Origin: Polaromonas sp.
GTDB taxonomy: Bacteria > Pseudomonadota > Gammaproteobacteria > Burkholderiales > Burkholderiaceae_C
Direction: 5' to 3'
Length of the DNA: 32,470 bases
NCBI GenBank assembly: GCA_028292745.1
Contig: JAQGLT010000150.1
Coordinates: 1 to 32,470, forward strand
Part shown: in pieces, positions 1-9,840 of the stretch
How positions within the stretch are numbered: the stretch's first letter is position 1
Layout of the letters: each line of letters starts with the position of its first letter
The notes under the pieces: generated by a model
The model's input: the letters and a program-made list of their open reading frames with translations, nothing else
What the model was told of the DNA's origin: nothing
Databases searched by the model: none
Program-made: the position numbers and the translations under genes

Positions 1-183
1 GTGAGCGACAAGCCGCTGCACGGCGAGATCAAGCTGCCGGGCATGGCCAACCAGTTCTACCGCGACCGGGTGGACCAGCATTTGCGCATCGGCATGCGGG
101 CGGTGGAGCTGCTGCGGGCCGAGGGCACGACCCAGCTGCACAGCCGCAAGCTGCGCAGCTTTTCGGAAGTGGCGTTTCAGTAA
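1..183 (+). CDS. 3' end of an unidentified gene (partial)
   Basis: The reading frame is open from the first base and ends with TAA. About 60 residues are visible, ending in a basic, helix-prone stretch (FYRDRVDQHLRIGMRAVELL) and a hydrophilic tail. The GTG at the first base need not be the start; the gene most likely begins before the window. I do not recognise the family from this tail. Codon use is typical of the neighbouring high-GC genes, which supports a real C-terminus rather than a chance frame. Confidence 0.5.
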   Translation: MSDKPLHGEIKLPGMANQFYRDRVDQHLRIGMRAVELLRAEGTTQLHSRKLRSFSEVAFQ

Positions 184-673
184 GCGCCGGGCCTTCCCCA
201 GGAGGAAGGAGAAATACGGGGAAAGCCATGAAAATGGCGCCATGGCCGAGCAGAACGCTTAATTGGAAACGTCCCTGGGGCACGACAAACCGGCATTCTG
301 CACAGGCGGGAATGAATGTCCGGGGCATGTGCCAAACCAGACCAAAACTGGCTGCAGCGCACGCAGCACCTGCATACTTTGCTATGAGTTCAGAAGCACT
401 AGGCTGCCACGCTCCGCTGTTGCCAGCCAGGAGGAAGCCGCTTAAAGATGCAGCCTTTACGTGAAAAGCCCTAGGCTGGCGACCCTGCCCCAAAACTGTC
501 ACATGCGTTTGGACAGACTGGGCCCCACTGCTGTTGAGCTAAGAATCTCTCCAAAACCGCTTCTTGATCCCTGATGCATAAAGCTAATGCTGTCCTACAA
601 AAATTCGCTCTGTTGTTGACCTAGGCCGTGATCCATCGGTTATTAAGCTTTGTGGCATGGAGGAAAGACCACA
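184..673. other. 490-bp gene-free region upstream of the lipoprotein
   Basis: The short open frames here do not look like protein: their composition is atypical and they have no ribosome-binding site or recognisable motif. The stretch is visibly richer in A and T than the flanking genes, especially from about 480 onward, as expected of a promoter region. A weak sigma70-like pair, TTGACC at 616-621 and TATTAA at 641-646 with a 19-bp spacer, lies just before the lipoprotein gene. I see no terminator, repeat copy or RNA gene. Confidence 0.5.
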
Positions 674-2407
674 ATGAATGCGTATGGATCTGAAACTAAA
701 CGTCGCTGCCAGACCTTTGCAGTTTCTGCACTGGCGGCCCTTGTCCTGACCGCCTGCGGCGGCGGAGATGACTCAGCACAAGACAATCAGTCGCTGGTAA
801 CCACTACACCGGCTGCCGGCGGTAGCGGTGCCACACCGACACCCACACCCACACCCACACCCACACCCACACCGACACCGACACCTACGCCGACACTCAC
901 ACCGGCACCGACACCTACTCCCACACCGGCACCTACGCCGGCGCCGACACCTACCCCAACGCCAGCGCCTGTGCCGACACCGACACCAGTTCCTGTGCCG
1001 ACACCGGTTCCTGTACCGACACCGACACCGACACCAACGCCTGTACCAGTTGCCGTGCAGCTCAGCGCCAGTGCAACTGCGCAGCCCAATACGCGTTATG
1101 AAGTCAATGCGGCAGGCCCGATTGACCTGACCCTGCCGACGAATCCGGCGGTCGGTGACTTCGTCAGTTTGCGGGGGGTGAGCAACACCGCCTGGCGCAT
1201 CGTTCCGGGCCAGATTACCGGCGCGGCGGGCACGTCCCCAGTCCCGACAGCGGTCATCACCACCAACCTCAGCGGCAACGTTGCACCCGCAACAGCCGCC
1301 AGCTGGACGCCCCGCATGCCGCAGAGGCAGTGGCACTGGGTGGCCTCGGATGAGGATGGCAGCGTGCTGGTCGCCAGCGACATTCCTGGAAACCTGTATG
1401 TCTCGCTGGATGGCGGCGTCACCTGGAATGTCGGCAACAGCCCGCCCGATCAGGTCTGGATTTCCGTTGCGATACGGCGCAGCACGAACGCCTCGGGCGT
1501 GCGCCAGCTCACCCTGCTGGCGGTTGCCTTCCAGGGCGGCATGTACCGGTCAACCGATGGGGGCGTCACCTGGACGCAGTTCACCACGACCGATCCGGCT
1601 GTCAACCTGAACAACCAGGACTGGGAATCGGTGACGATGAACCCGACCGGGCAGATCATTGCCGGCGCCATCCTGAACGGCCCGATCTACCACTCGGCCA
1701 ATGGCGGCGCGAACTGGGCCGCCGCCACGCTGGAAGGCTCCACCACCCCGCTGGTGCGCGGCTGGCGCGGCGTCGCCAGCTCGGCGGACGGCAGCGTCAT
1801 GGTGGCCGTTGGCGAGGAAGGCGATGGCCAGATCTTTGTCTCGACCACCGCAGGGCGGACCTGGACACCGCGCGCAGTCAGCATCGGCGGCACGACGCTG
1901 TTCAATGGCTGGTACCGGGTGGCCGTGTCCGGCGACGGCAACACCATCGCCATCGCCGGCCGGTTTAACTCTGGCATGTACATTTCGCGCGACCGCGGCC
2001 TTACCTGGTCCCAGGCCGCCACGCCCGTGGGCGACTACACCGCGATCTCGATGTCCCCGGACGGCCAGGTGATCGGCGCGACCATCACCAATGGCGTGAA
2101 CAACCCGACCACGGGCAGCGTCCAGCTCTCCAGGGACGGCGGCGCCACCTTCGCGCCGGTCGCCATGCCGGGCACGCAGACCAACTGGCGCGCCATCGCC
2201 ATGTCGGCCGATGCCAACAAGTTCATCGTGGCCGCGGGAACGTTCACGCAACTGGCGGGCCAGCTCTACACCTCGCTGGGCAACCGCACGTCGTTCGGTT
2301 CCGGCTCGATCGGCGGGGGCCAGAACGACAGTGTCGAGGTGCGGTACGAGGGCAACGCCCGGTACAGCGTGCGGACCTCCGCTGGCGGGCCGTTCACGAT
2401 CCGCTAG
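674..2407 (+). CDS. Secreted lipoprotein with Thr-Pro stalk and seven-blade BNR-type beta-propeller
   Basis: Predicted 577-residue surface lipoprotein. The ATG at 674 is chosen because GGAGGA (659-664) lies 9 bases upstream; the open frame extends further 5'. Residues 1-27 form a signal peptide ending in a lipobox (LTAC, Cys28), and the lack of Asp at +2 suggests outer-membrane sorting. Residues 54 to about 126 are a TP/VP/AP stalk. A small beta-rich domain follows (to about 210). Seven repeats then begin their Asp-box at Ser244, 293, 341, 390, 438, 486 and 534, a period of 48-49 residues. The first, SLDGGVTW, is canonical; the last, SLGNRTSF, is degenerate. Known Asp-box/BNR repeats build beta-propellers, so seven blades are inferred. 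The ligand is unknown: no sialidase Arg triad or other catalytic motif was identified. It appears to be a single-gene unit ending at a terminator. Confidence 0.85.
   Translation: MNAYGSETKRRCQTFAVSALAALVLTACGGGDDSAQDNQSLVTTTPAAGGSGATPTPTPTPTPTPTPTPTPTPTLTPAPTPTPTPAPTPAPTPTPTPAPVPTPTPVPVPTPVPVPTPTPTPTPVPVAVQLSASATAQPNTRYEVNAAGPIDLTLPTNPAVGDFVSLRGVSNTAWRIVPGQITGAAGTSPVPTAVITTNLSGNVAPATAASWTPRMPQRQWHWVASDEDGSVLVASDIPGNLYVSLDGGVTWNVGNSPPDQVWISVAIRRSTNASGVRQLTLLAVAFQGGMYRSTDGGVTWTQFTTTDPAVNLNNQDWESVTMNPTGQIIAGAILNGPIYHSANGGANWAAATLEGSTTPLVRGWRGVASSADGSVMVAVGEEGDGQIFVSTTAGRTWTPRAVSIGGTTLFNGWYRVAVSGDGNTIAIAGRFNSGMYISRDRGLTWSQAATPVGDYTAISMSPDGQVIGATITNGVNNPTTGSVQLSRDGGATFAPVAMPGTQTNWRAIAMSADANKFIVAAGTFTQLAGQLYTSLGNRTSFGSGSIGGGQNDSVEVRYEGNARYSVRTSAGGPFTIR
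829..1050 (+). repeat. Thr-Pro-encoding hexanucleotide tandem repeat
   Basis: This stretch inside the lipoprotein gene encodes the [12 protein letters not shown] stalk. Its 5' part (about 838-875) consists of near-perfect ACACCC units followed by ACACCG units. The unit is 6 bp (two codons), so gain or loss of units changes stalk length by dipeptides without shifting the frame. Confidence 0.85.
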
Positions 2408-2437
2408 CCATATTGCCCTGCTCCCAAAAGGCAGTTC

Positions 2438-2465
2438 ACGCCCGGCCGCATGACCGGGCGTTTTT
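2438..2465 (+). terminator. Rho-independent terminator after the lipoprotein gene
   Basis: A perfect stem CGCCCGG (2439-2445) / CCGGGCG (2454-2460) with an 8-nt loop is followed directly by TTTTT (2461-2465). It lies about 30 bp after the stop codon. Confidence 0.85.
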
Positions 2466-2534
2466 CATTGCAGTTCGGATTGCCTTTAAAAGCAGCAAAA
2501 AATGACATTCGCAATCAGACGGCAGCATGAAGAT

Positions 2535-2592
2535 GCTATTAAACCAATAGCTGTCTGCGCAGGTGCCATATGCGCAAAAGCCTGATTTGACT
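2535..2592 (+). repeat. Dispersed hairpin repeat, copy A
   Basis: Hairpin GCTATT (2535-2540) / AATAGC (2546-2551) is followed by the shared tail (TGCGC at 2571-2575, GCCTGATTTGA to about 2590). It lies in the 350-bp gap between the lipoprotein terminator and the YebC-like gene. The rest of that gap (about 2593-2817) holds only a possible -10 box, TATAAA at 2707-2712. Confidence 0.75.
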
Positions 2593-2817
2593 AAAAAACC
2601 CGTCAACCGCAGCGCCGGCTTGCCCTTCGCCGCCGGACATCGGGCCGCCTCATTCGGGCTGGCTCACTCGGACAGCGCTCATCCCGCGCACCGAAGGCCG
2701 CGGGTGTATAAACCCAAGTCACCCGGCCCGGTGTGCCGTGCCCCAAGCAGCACAGGCCCGGACCCTTCTACCGCCAGGCGCATCGAAGCGCGACAACAAC
2801 ACCAAGGAACACCGATC

Positions 2818-3531
2818 ATGGGCGCGCAATGGAAAGCAAAAGGCAAGGACCTGGCCGCGAATGCCAGGGGCCGCATTTTTGGAAAATTGTCCAAGGACAT
2901 CATGATCGCCGCGCGCAACGGGGCCGACCCGGCGTCGAACGCGCGCCTGCGGCTGGTGGTGGAGCAGGCGCGCAAGCTCTCGATGCCCAAGGAAACGCTG
3001 GACCGCGCCATCAAAAAGGGCGCGGGCCTGACGGGCGAGGCGGTGCATTTCGACCATGTGATCTACGAAGGCTTCGCACCGCACCAGGTGCCGGTGATGG
3101 TCGAATGCCTGACCGACAACGTGAACCGCACCGCCTCTGAAATGCGGGTGCTGTTTCGCAAGGGGCACCTGGGCAGCGCCGGCTCGGTGGCCTGGGATTT
3201 CGACCACATGGGCATGATCGAAGCCGAGCCCCAGGCCGCCGGGGCGGATGCCGAAACCGCCGCCATCGAGGCCGGCGCGCAAGACCTGGAGCCGGGCCAT
3301 GAAGAAGGCACGACGCTGTTCCTCACCGACCCGACCGACCTCGACCTGGTCAGCCGCGCGCTGCCGGCGCAGGGCTTCACCGTCCTGTCGGCCAAGCTGG
3401 GCTACAGGCCGAAAAACCCGGTGGCCCCTGGCAGCCTGAGCAGCGGCGACCTGGCCGAGGTCGAGGCCTTCCTGGCCGCCATCGACGCCAATGACGACGT
3501 GCAAAATGTGTTCGTCGGGCTGGCGGGCTGA
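2818..3531 (+). CDS. YebC/PmpR/TACO1-family protein (YeeN-like variant)
   Basis: This 237-residue protein belongs to the YebC/TACO1 family, whose members act as DNA-binding regulators or as translation factors that relieve ribosome stalling. The ATG at 2818 is preceded by AAGGAA (2804-2809); an upstream in-frame extension has no family similarity. Family features seen are a basic N-terminus followed by [11 protein letters not shown], a [12 protein letters not shown] segment, [12 protein letters not shown] and [10 protein letters not shown], and a DDDVQNVF-like C-terminus. It begins [10 protein letters not shown], not the canonical MAGHSKW, which places it nearer the YeeN branch. The following gene overlaps its stop by one base, so the two are probably co-transcribed. 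Which of the two family roles applies cannot be told from sequence. Confidence 0.9.
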   Translation: MGAQWKAKGKDLAANARGRIFGKLSKDIMIAARNGADPASNARLRLVVEQARKLSMPKETLDRAIKKGAGLTGEAVHFDHVIYEGFAPHQVPVMVECLTDNVNRTASEMRVLFRKGHLGSAGSVAWDFDHMGMIEAEPQAAGADAETAAIEAGAQDLEPGHEEGTTLFLTDPTDLDLVSRALPAQGFTVLSAKLGYRPKNPVAPGSLSSGDLAEVEAFLAAIDANDDVQNVFVGLAG

Positions 3532-4160
3532 TGGATGGCGCGCCGTCACCCGCTGCATTCACCGCCATGACCCTCAACCCGCCGCTCATCCACATCACCG
3601 AGCAGAGCCACGGCGTCCTCATCGCGCTGATGTACGCAGCCAAGGACAACTTCACCGGCCGGGCCATCTACGACCATCCGCTGTGCTTTCTGCATCCGCA
3701 TGCCGAAGCCTGCCTGCGCAAGGCCATCGCGGCAGCGCGCGGGTTCGGCCTTCAGCTCCAGATCCTGGATGCCTTCAGGCCGCAGGCGGCGCAGGAGGCG
3801 CTCTGGGCCGTCGCGCCCAACCCCGACTACATCGCCGACCCGAAAAAAGGCTCCAACCACACGCGCGGCGTGGCCGTTGACCTGACCCTGATCGGCGCGG
3901 ACGGCCAGGCGCTGGACATGGGCACGCCGGTGGACACCATGCACCCCGCCTCCCACCACTTTCATGCGGCGCATTCCTCCGCCATTCAGCTCAACCGGAT
4001 GAAGCTGCTGACGATCATGCTGGAGGCGGGTTTTCTGCACCATCCCCGCGAATGGTGGCACTACCAGCTGCCTGACGCCCACCAGTACCCGCTGGTGGAC
4101 GGCCATGTCTTCATGACCTGCGTGGCGACAACCGGCGGGCATGGCCTGGCCACGGCCTGA
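3531..4160 (+). CDS. ddpX: D-alanyl-D-alanine dipeptidase (VanX/DdpX family)
   Basis: Zinc dipeptidase of 209 residues that hydrolyses D-Ala-D-Ala. In bacteria without VanA/B resistance the family is thought to recycle the dipeptide from peptidoglycan turnover. The family motifs are intact: DAFRPQAAQ, the zinc-binding SNHTRGVAVD (His110, Asp117) and EWWHY (catalytic Glu174, zinc ligand His177), with spacing as in VanX. The start at 3531 overlaps the previous stop codon by one base; the next ATG (3567) would remove 12 non-conserved residues and is a fair alternative. No signal peptide is seen, so the enzyme is probably cytoplasmic. There is no vanH or vanA neighbour, which argues against a glycopeptide-resistance cassette. 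Confidence 0.88.
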   Translation: MDGAPSPAAFTAMTLNPPLIHITEQSHGVLIALMYAAKDNFTGRAIYDHPLCFLHPHAEACLRKAIAAARGFGLQLQILDAFRPQAAQEALWAVAPNPDYIADPKKGSNHTRGVAVDLTLIGADGQALDMGTPVDTMHPASHHFHAAHSSAIQLNRMKLLTIMLEAGFLHHPREWWHYQLPDAHQYPLVDGHVFMTCVATTGGHGLATA

Positions 4161-4324
4161 CCACGGCATGGCGCCCCTGGACCGCGATGCCTTGCGTTGC
4201 CCGATGACACCAAGGCAACACCTGCCGGCGCCCTGGCGGGCGATGCCATTTTCGCCGAGGCGGGCCACCAGGCCATGAGCCCGCTGCCCTCCCCTTCCGC
4301 GAAAGCTTTTCTGAAAGGCCATCC

Positions 4325-5764
4325 ATGAATGAACCCCGTAGCCAGGCGCATCCGCCAGCGGCCGAATTCCTTGAGAACCATCCGTTCGCCGACATCAGCG
4401 TGGGCGCCAGCGCCAGCCTGCAGCGCCTGGTGACCGAGCGCGACATCCAGCTGTTCGCCGCGGTTTCAGGCGATGTCAACCCCACCCATGTCGATGCGCT
4501 GTATGCCAAAACCGGCCATTTCCAGGAGATCATCGCGCACGGCATGCTGGGCGGCTCGCTGATTTCGACGGTGCTGGGCACGCAGTTTCCGGGGCCGGGA
4601 ACGATTTACCTGGGCCAGACCCTCAAGTTCTTGAAGCCGGTGCATGTCGGCGACACGCTGGTTGTGACCGTCACCGTCACGGCGCTGGAAGCGGCCAGCC
4701 GCCAGGTCTGGCTGGACACGCGCTGCACCGACCAGGACGGCGATGTCGTCCTCCAGGGCGAAGCCCAGGTGGTTGCGCCGGCCGAGAAGCTGCGCATCCG
4801 GCGCACCGACCTGCCCGAGCCGCTGATGGCCGACAAGAACCTGCGCTACGACCAGCTGCTCAATGCCGCCAAAAGCCTGCCGAGAATCAAAATGGGGGTG
4901 GTTCACCCGTGCAGCCGCGAGGCGCTGGAAGGCGCGCTGGACGCCGACCGGCTCGGCCTGATCCAGGCCATCCTGATCGGGCCGGAAGCGCGCATCCGCG
5001 GCCTGGCGAGCGAATGCGGCCTGGACCTGACCGGTTTTTCCATCATCGACGCGGCGCACAGCCACGCGGCCGCGTCCAGGGCGGTCGAGCTGGCCAAGAC
5101 CGGCGAGGTCGAGGCCCTGATGAAGGGCAGCCTGCACACCGACGAGCTGCTGGGCGCGGTGGTCAATGCGCAGACCGGCCTGCGCACCGAACGCCGCATC
5201 AGCCATGTGTTCGTGCTGGACGTGCCCCGCTACCCCAAGCCGCTCCTGATCACCGATGCGGCCATCAACGTCGAGCCCGACTTCGAGGCCAAAGTCGATA
5301 TCGTGCAGAACGCCATCGACCTGGCCCATGCGCTCGGTATTGAGCGGCCCAAGGTCGCCATCCTGTCGGCGGTGGAAACCGTGACCCCCAAGCTGCGCTC
5401 GTCGATGGATGCGGCCGCGCTGTCCAAGATGGCCGACCGGGGCCAGATCACCGGCGGCCTGGTCGATGGGCCGCTGGCGTTTGACAACGCGGTGTCGCTG
5501 GCCGCCGCCAAGACCAAGGGCATCGTTTCCCCCGTGGCCGGCGAGGCCGACATCCTGGTGGTACCCGACCTGGAGTCGGGCAACATGCTGGCCAAGCAGC
5601 TCGAATACCTGGGCGGCGCGCAGGCGGCCGGCATGGTGATGGGCGCCCGGGTGCCGATCGTGCTCACCAGCCGGGCCGATTCGTCGCATTCGCGCATCGC
5701 GTCCTGCGCCATCGCCCTGCTGGTCACCGCCCACCGGCTCAAGACACTGAAAGCATTGGCATGA
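4325..5764 (+). CDS. Bifunctional MaoC-like enoyl-CoA hydratase / phosphate acetyl(butyryl)transferase
   Basis: Fusion protein of 479 residues. Residues ~20-145 form a MaoC/hot-dog domain with the hydratase pair Asp50 and His55 in GDVNPTHVD, as in (R)-specific enoyl-CoA hydratases. From ~175 to the end it is a phosphate acetyl/butyryltransferase domain (for example GLVDGPLAFDNAV and VPDLESGNML). The second domain exchanges CoA for phosphate on a short acyl group. Acetate kinase begins 22 bp downstream, so the pair would run acyl-CoA to acyl-phosphate to carboxylate plus ATP, or the reverse. What the hydratase half adds is inferred: it could handle 3-hydroxyacyl or crotonyl-CoA intermediates from polyhydroxybutyrate or fatty-acid metabolism. 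The fused architecture is known in proteobacteria and both catalytic halves look intact. Confidence 0.9.
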   Translation: MNEPRSQAHPPAAEFLENHPFADISVGASASLQRLVTERDIQLFAAVSGDVNPTHVDALYAKTGHFQEIIAHGMLGGSLISTVLGTQFPGPGTIYLGQTLKFLKPVHVGDTLVVTVTVTALEAASRQVWLDTRCTDQDGDVVLQGEAQVVAPAEKLRIRRTDLPEPLMADKNLRYDQLLNAAKSLPRIKMGVVHPCSREALEGALDADRLGLIQAILIGPEARIRGLASECGLDLTGFSIIDAAHSHAAASRAVELAKTGEVEALMKGSLHTDELLGAVVNAQTGLRTERRISHVFVLDVPRYPKPLLITDAAINVEPDFEAKVDIVQNAIDLAHALGIERPKVAILSAVETVTPKLRSSMDAAALSKMADRGQITGGLVDGPLAFDNAVSLAAAKTKGIVSPVAGEADILVVPDLESGNMLAKQLEYLGGAQAAGMVMGARVPIVLTSRADSSHSRIASCAIALLVTAHRLKTLKALA

Positions 5765-5786
5765 GCTGCAGGCGGGAGGTGCGCAC

Positions 5787-7004
<1,218 letters not shown>

Positions 7005-7044
7005 CAGGGCTGTGTTCGTGGGCGGTGGTCAGCAGCCGATCAGC

Positions 7045-7107
7045 GATAGCTATGAATTTAATAGCTATCCAGGCAAGCGGCCATTGCGCCAAAGCCCTTA
7101 TTGACTT
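7045..7107 (+). repeat. Dispersed hairpin repeat, copy B
   Basis: The strongest hairpin of the family: GATAGCTAT (7045-7053) / ATAGCTATC (7061-7069), a perfect 9-bp stem. The shared tail follows (TTGCGCC at 7084-7090, then TTATTGACTT). It sits between the convergent ackA and the small secreted-protein gene. Confidence 0.8.
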
Positions 7108-7161
7108 GAATCCATGCCCTTCGGCCAGGCCCCAAGGCCGGCGGCGCGTTCCTGTGCGGCA

Positions 7162-7377
7162 TCAACGCCAGGCGTAACGGCCCTTCACCCAGCGGCCCTG
7201 GGCGCGGTGGCCCGGCACCCAGACTTTTTTAGCGCGAGGCTTCTTGTGCTGGACCTGGGGAGCGCTTTTCACCTGGGCGCTCCCCGACTCGAATTGCACC
7301 ACCGAAGGCGGGGCCGCCGAGGCGGCGAATGAAACAACGAGCGCTGCCAGCGGAATCAACAGTTTGTGCATGTTCAT
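7162..7377 (-). CDS. Small secreted basic protein (WxxGxW-type tail)
   Basis: A 71-residue frame with a clear signal peptide (MHKLLIPLAALVVSFAASA, predicted cleavage after about residue 21). The mature part is short and very basic, ending VWVPGHRAQGRWVKGRYAW. That tail resembles the aromatic-glycine (YxWxxGxW) repeats of small exported proteobacterial proteins of unknown role. Two ATGs (7377 and 7371) are possible; AAGGACA about 12 bases upstream supports either. It lies 145 bp downstream of purT on the same strand and converges on ackA. No function is assigned. The signal peptide and tail motif make it more than a chance frame. Confidence 0.65.
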   Translation of the reverse strand: MNMHKLLIPLAALVVSFAASAAPPSVVQFESGSAQVKSAPQVQHKKPRAKKVWVPGHRAQGRWVKGRYAWR

Positions 7378-7522
7378 GTTTTTTTCTTGTCCTTAAACGG
7401 GTTCACGGGTCAGGGCCGCTCCTGCAGGGCGGCTCGGCTTCAACGGCGCAGGCGCCGGCCCGGATGACAGGCATTGCCGGCCCAGAAGACCAGCGCACCA
7501 GCCGCACCGGCCGCCTGCGGCG

Positions 7523-8764
7523 TCAATCATCCGCCGCGCCGCCCGCCCGGGGCCGGACCTTGGAGGCGGCCAGGCGGGCCTGGGCGCGCGCCACGTCCAC
7601 ATCGGCATCGAAGGCCAGCGCCACGCCCATGCGGCGCTTGACGAAGCTTTCCGGTTTGCCGAACAGGCGGATGTCGGTGTTGGGCACGCGCAGCGCCTCG
7701 GCCACGCCGTCAAACACGATGCCCGCCGCATCCACGCCGCCGTAAATCACGGCGCTGGCGCCCGGGCTCTTGAGCGCGGTGTTCACCGGCAAGCCCAAAA
7801 TCGCCCGCGCGTGCAGTTCAAACTCGTTTTGCCACTGAGTGCACAAGGTCACCATGCCGGTGTCGTGCGGGCGCGGGCTGACTTCGCTGAACCAGACCTC
7901 GTCGCCCTTGACGAACAGCTCGACGCCAAACAGGCCCAGCCCGGCGGGCTGGCCGTCGGCGCCGGTGCCCAGGTTGTCGGTCACCGCCCGGGCGATCTCT
8001 CGGCTTTTTTGCAGCGCGGCCGCACGCATCGGCTGCGGCTGCCAGCTCTCGACATAGTCGCCGCTGACCTGCAGGTGGCCGATCGGGTCGCAAAAATGCG
8101 TTTCAACCTGGCCTTCGGCGCCCAGGGCACGCACCGTCAGCAGCGTGATTTCGTACTCGAAATCGACAAAGCCCTCGACGATCACCCGGCCATGGCTCAC
8201 GCGGCCGCCGGCCATCGCCTCGTCCCAGGCCGCGCCGACATCGCGCGGCAAAACGATCTTGCTTTGGCCCTTGCCGGACGAGCTCATCACCGGCTTGACC
8301 ACGCACGGGTAACCGATTTTTGAATCGATGGCGATTTGCAGCGCTTCCAGCGAGTCGCAAAACACATAGGGGCTGGTCGGCAGCCCCAGGGTTTCGGCTG
8401 CCAGGCGGCGAATGCCTTCGCGGTCCATGGTGAGCCGGGTGGCGCGGGCCGTCGGCACCACGCGCACCACGCCGGCGGTTTCAAGCGCCTGCAGCATGTC
8501 GGTGGCAATCGCCTCGATCTCGGGCACCACCAGGTCGGGCTTTTCGCGCTCGATCAGGCTTTGCAGCTGCGCCGCATCGCTCATGGTGATGGTGTGGGCG
8601 CGGTGCGCCACCTGCTGGCCGGGCGCGTTGGCGTAGCGGTCGACCGCGATGGTTTCCACGCCCAGCCGTTGCAGCGCGATCAGCACCTCCTTGCCCAGCT
8701 CTCCCGAGCCGAGCAGCATGACTTTGGTGGCGCGGGGAGACAAAGGGGTTCCGATGGTGGTCAT
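7523..8764 (-). CDS. purT: Phosphoribosylglycinamide formyltransferase 2 (formate-dependent)
   Basis: ATP-grasp enzyme of 413 residues making formylglycinamide ribonucleotide from GAR, formate and ATP in purine synthesis. It starts [21 protein letters not shown] with the conserved SGELGKEV nucleotide loop. The [17 protein letters not shown] region, the ATP-grasp core ([15 protein letters not shown]) and the [12 protein letters not shown] metal-binding segment follow. The ATG at 8764 is chosen over a longer frame (to 8824) because it matches the family N-terminus; the Shine-Dalgarno sequence is weak. It is divergent from the siderophore-interacting protein gene, with a 198-bp gap between them. 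Confidence 0.95.
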   Translation of the reverse strand: MTTIGTPLSPRATKVMLLGSGELGKEVLIALQRLGVETIAVDRYANAPGQQVAHRAHTITMSDAAQLQSLIEREKPDLVVPEIEAIATDMLQALETAGVVRVVPTARATRLTMDREGIRRLAAETLGLPTSPYVFCDSLEALQIAIDSKIGYPCVVKPVMSSSGKGQSKIVLPRDVGAAWDEAMAGGRVSHGRVIVEGFVDFEYEITLLTVRALGAEGQVETHFCDPIGHLQVSGDYVESWQPQPMRAAALQKSREIARAVTDNLGTGADGQPAGLGLFGVELFVKGDEVWFSEVSPRPHDTGMVTLCTQWQNEFELHARAILGLPVNTALKSPGASAVIYGGVDAAGIVFDGVAEALRVPNTDIRLFGKPESFVKRRMGVALAFDADVDVARAQARLAASKVRPRAGGAADD

Positions 8765-8926
8765 AAGTGAATTGCCTGGAGAATAAAAATGAAAGCAGGC
8801 CGTGCGCAAGAACGGCATGCGCAAGCTGGGCCGGCAGCGATGAAGGGTGCTGACGACTGTACTTCAAGGCATCGGAGCGGCGGTTTTTTGCCCTGGATGC
8901 CACCGCTTTCCTGTTTTTTAGCTCAC

Positions 8927-8940
8927 AATTATTTTTAATT
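8927..8940. promoter_or_regulatory. AT-rich palindrome upstream of the siderophore-interacting protein gene
   Basis: AATTA-TTTT-TAATT is a perfect inverted repeat 22 bp before the ATG at 8963. Its position in the divergent gap before an iron-metabolism gene makes an iron-responsive (Fur-type) operator possible. The match to a full 19-bp Fur box is poor, so the call is tentative. Confidence 0.3.
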
Positions 8941-8962
8941 CCCCCACGGCCAGAAAGACGTC

Positions 8963-9796
8963 ATGACCGAACCTTCGCGCCCCGCTGCCGCCAGCCCCAC
9001 GCCTGCCCCTGCTGCGGAAGGCGCCCCGCGCAAGCGCCGCCCGCCGCGCCGGGTGGAAGTCAGCCGGGTGCAGGTCCTGAGCCCGGCCATGCGGCGCGTT
9101 ACGCTCACCGGCGCGGAGCTGCAGGGCTTCGAGGTCAATGACCCGGCCAGCTACATGAAGCTGATTTTTCCAGAGCCGGGCCAGTCCGAGCCCAGCCGGC
9201 CGCTGCCCGAAAGCCCGCGCGCCACCACCATGCGCACCTACACCCCGCTGGCCGTGCGGGCCGACATGCACGAAGTCGATGTCGATTTCGTGCTGCACGG
9301 CGAAGGCCCGGCCTCGACCTGGGCGGCGCAGGCGCAGGTCGGCCAGGTGCTGTATCTGATGGGGCCCGGCCCCGGCTACAAGCTGCCGGCGCAGGCCTCG
9401 CGCTACCTGCTGATGGGCGACGACAGCGCGCTGCCGGCCTTTGAAACCATTCTGGCGCGCCTGCCGCCCACCGTCCCGGCCCGTGTGCTGGTGGAAGTGA
9501 CCGATGCGGCCGAGGAGCGCCCGCTGCACAGCCCGGCGCAGCTGGACGTGCGCTGGGTGGTTCGCGGCCCGGACAACACCCAGGCCGGCCGCGCCCTGGA
9601 AGCGGCCATGCGCCAGGTCGGTTTTTCCGCCGAGCAGGCCAGCATTTACCTGGCCTGCGAGGCGAGCGCCATGCGCCGCATCCGCAACCTGCTCACCGAC
9701 CACCACGGCGTGGGCCGCAGCCAGATTGTCGGGCGCGGCTACTGGAAGCTGGGCAAGGTGAACCATCCCGACCATGACTACGGCGACGATGCCTGA
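8963..9796 (+). CDS. Siderophore-interacting protein (ViuB/YqjH-type FAD ferric reductase)
   Basis: Flavoprotein of 277 residues. ViuB/YqjH relatives reduce ferric siderophores in the cytoplasm to release iron. After a low-complexity Pro/Ala/Arg-rich leader (~1-30), the FAD-binding barrel contains MRTYTPLAV and DVDFVLHGEGPASTWA. The NAD(P)H-binding half has MGDDSALPAFETI and ends with the family's WKLGKVNHPDHDYGDD. No signal peptide is seen. The start at 8963 begins MTEPSRPAAAS; a later start after the leader cannot be excluded. The NodI-like gene begins 44 bp downstream but has its own promoter-like box, so co-transcription is uncertain. Confidence 0.9.
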   Translation: MTEPSRPAAASPTPAPAAEGAPRKRRPPRRVEVSRVQVLSPAMRRVTLTGAELQGFEVNDPASYMKLIFPEPGQSEPSRPLPESPRATTMRTYTPLAVRADMHEVDVDFVLHGEGPASTWAAQAQVGQVLYLMGPGPGYKLPAQASRYLLMGDDSALPAFETILARLPPTVPARVLVEVTDAAEERPLHSPAQLDVRWVVRGPDNTQAGRALEAAMRQVGFSAEQASIYLACEASAMRRIRNLLTDHHGVGRSQIVGRGYWKLGKVNHPDHDYGDDA

Positions 9797-9828
9797 GCCA
9801 GCGCGGCATTCTGCGCAGCCGAGCTAGG

Positions 9829-9834
9829 CACAAT
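9829..9834 (+). promoter_or_regulatory. Candidate -10 box for a leaderless nodI transcript
   Basis: CACAAT ends 6 bases before the ATG at 9841, so a transcript from it would start at or next to the start codon. There is no clear -35 hexamer and no Shine-Dalgarno sequence. Confidence 0.35.
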
Positions 9835-9840
9835 AGCCGC

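Noticed and set aside
773..1336. Long antisense frames through the lipoprotein repeat (Gly-Val or Cys-Arg rich)
   Set aside because: They are the complement of the Thr-Pro repeat and carry no start signal or family motif.
3531..4160. Glycopeptide-resistance role for the VanX-like enzyme
   Set aside because: No vanH, vanA or vanS/R genes nearby and the organism appears Gram-negative; dipeptide recycling is more likely.
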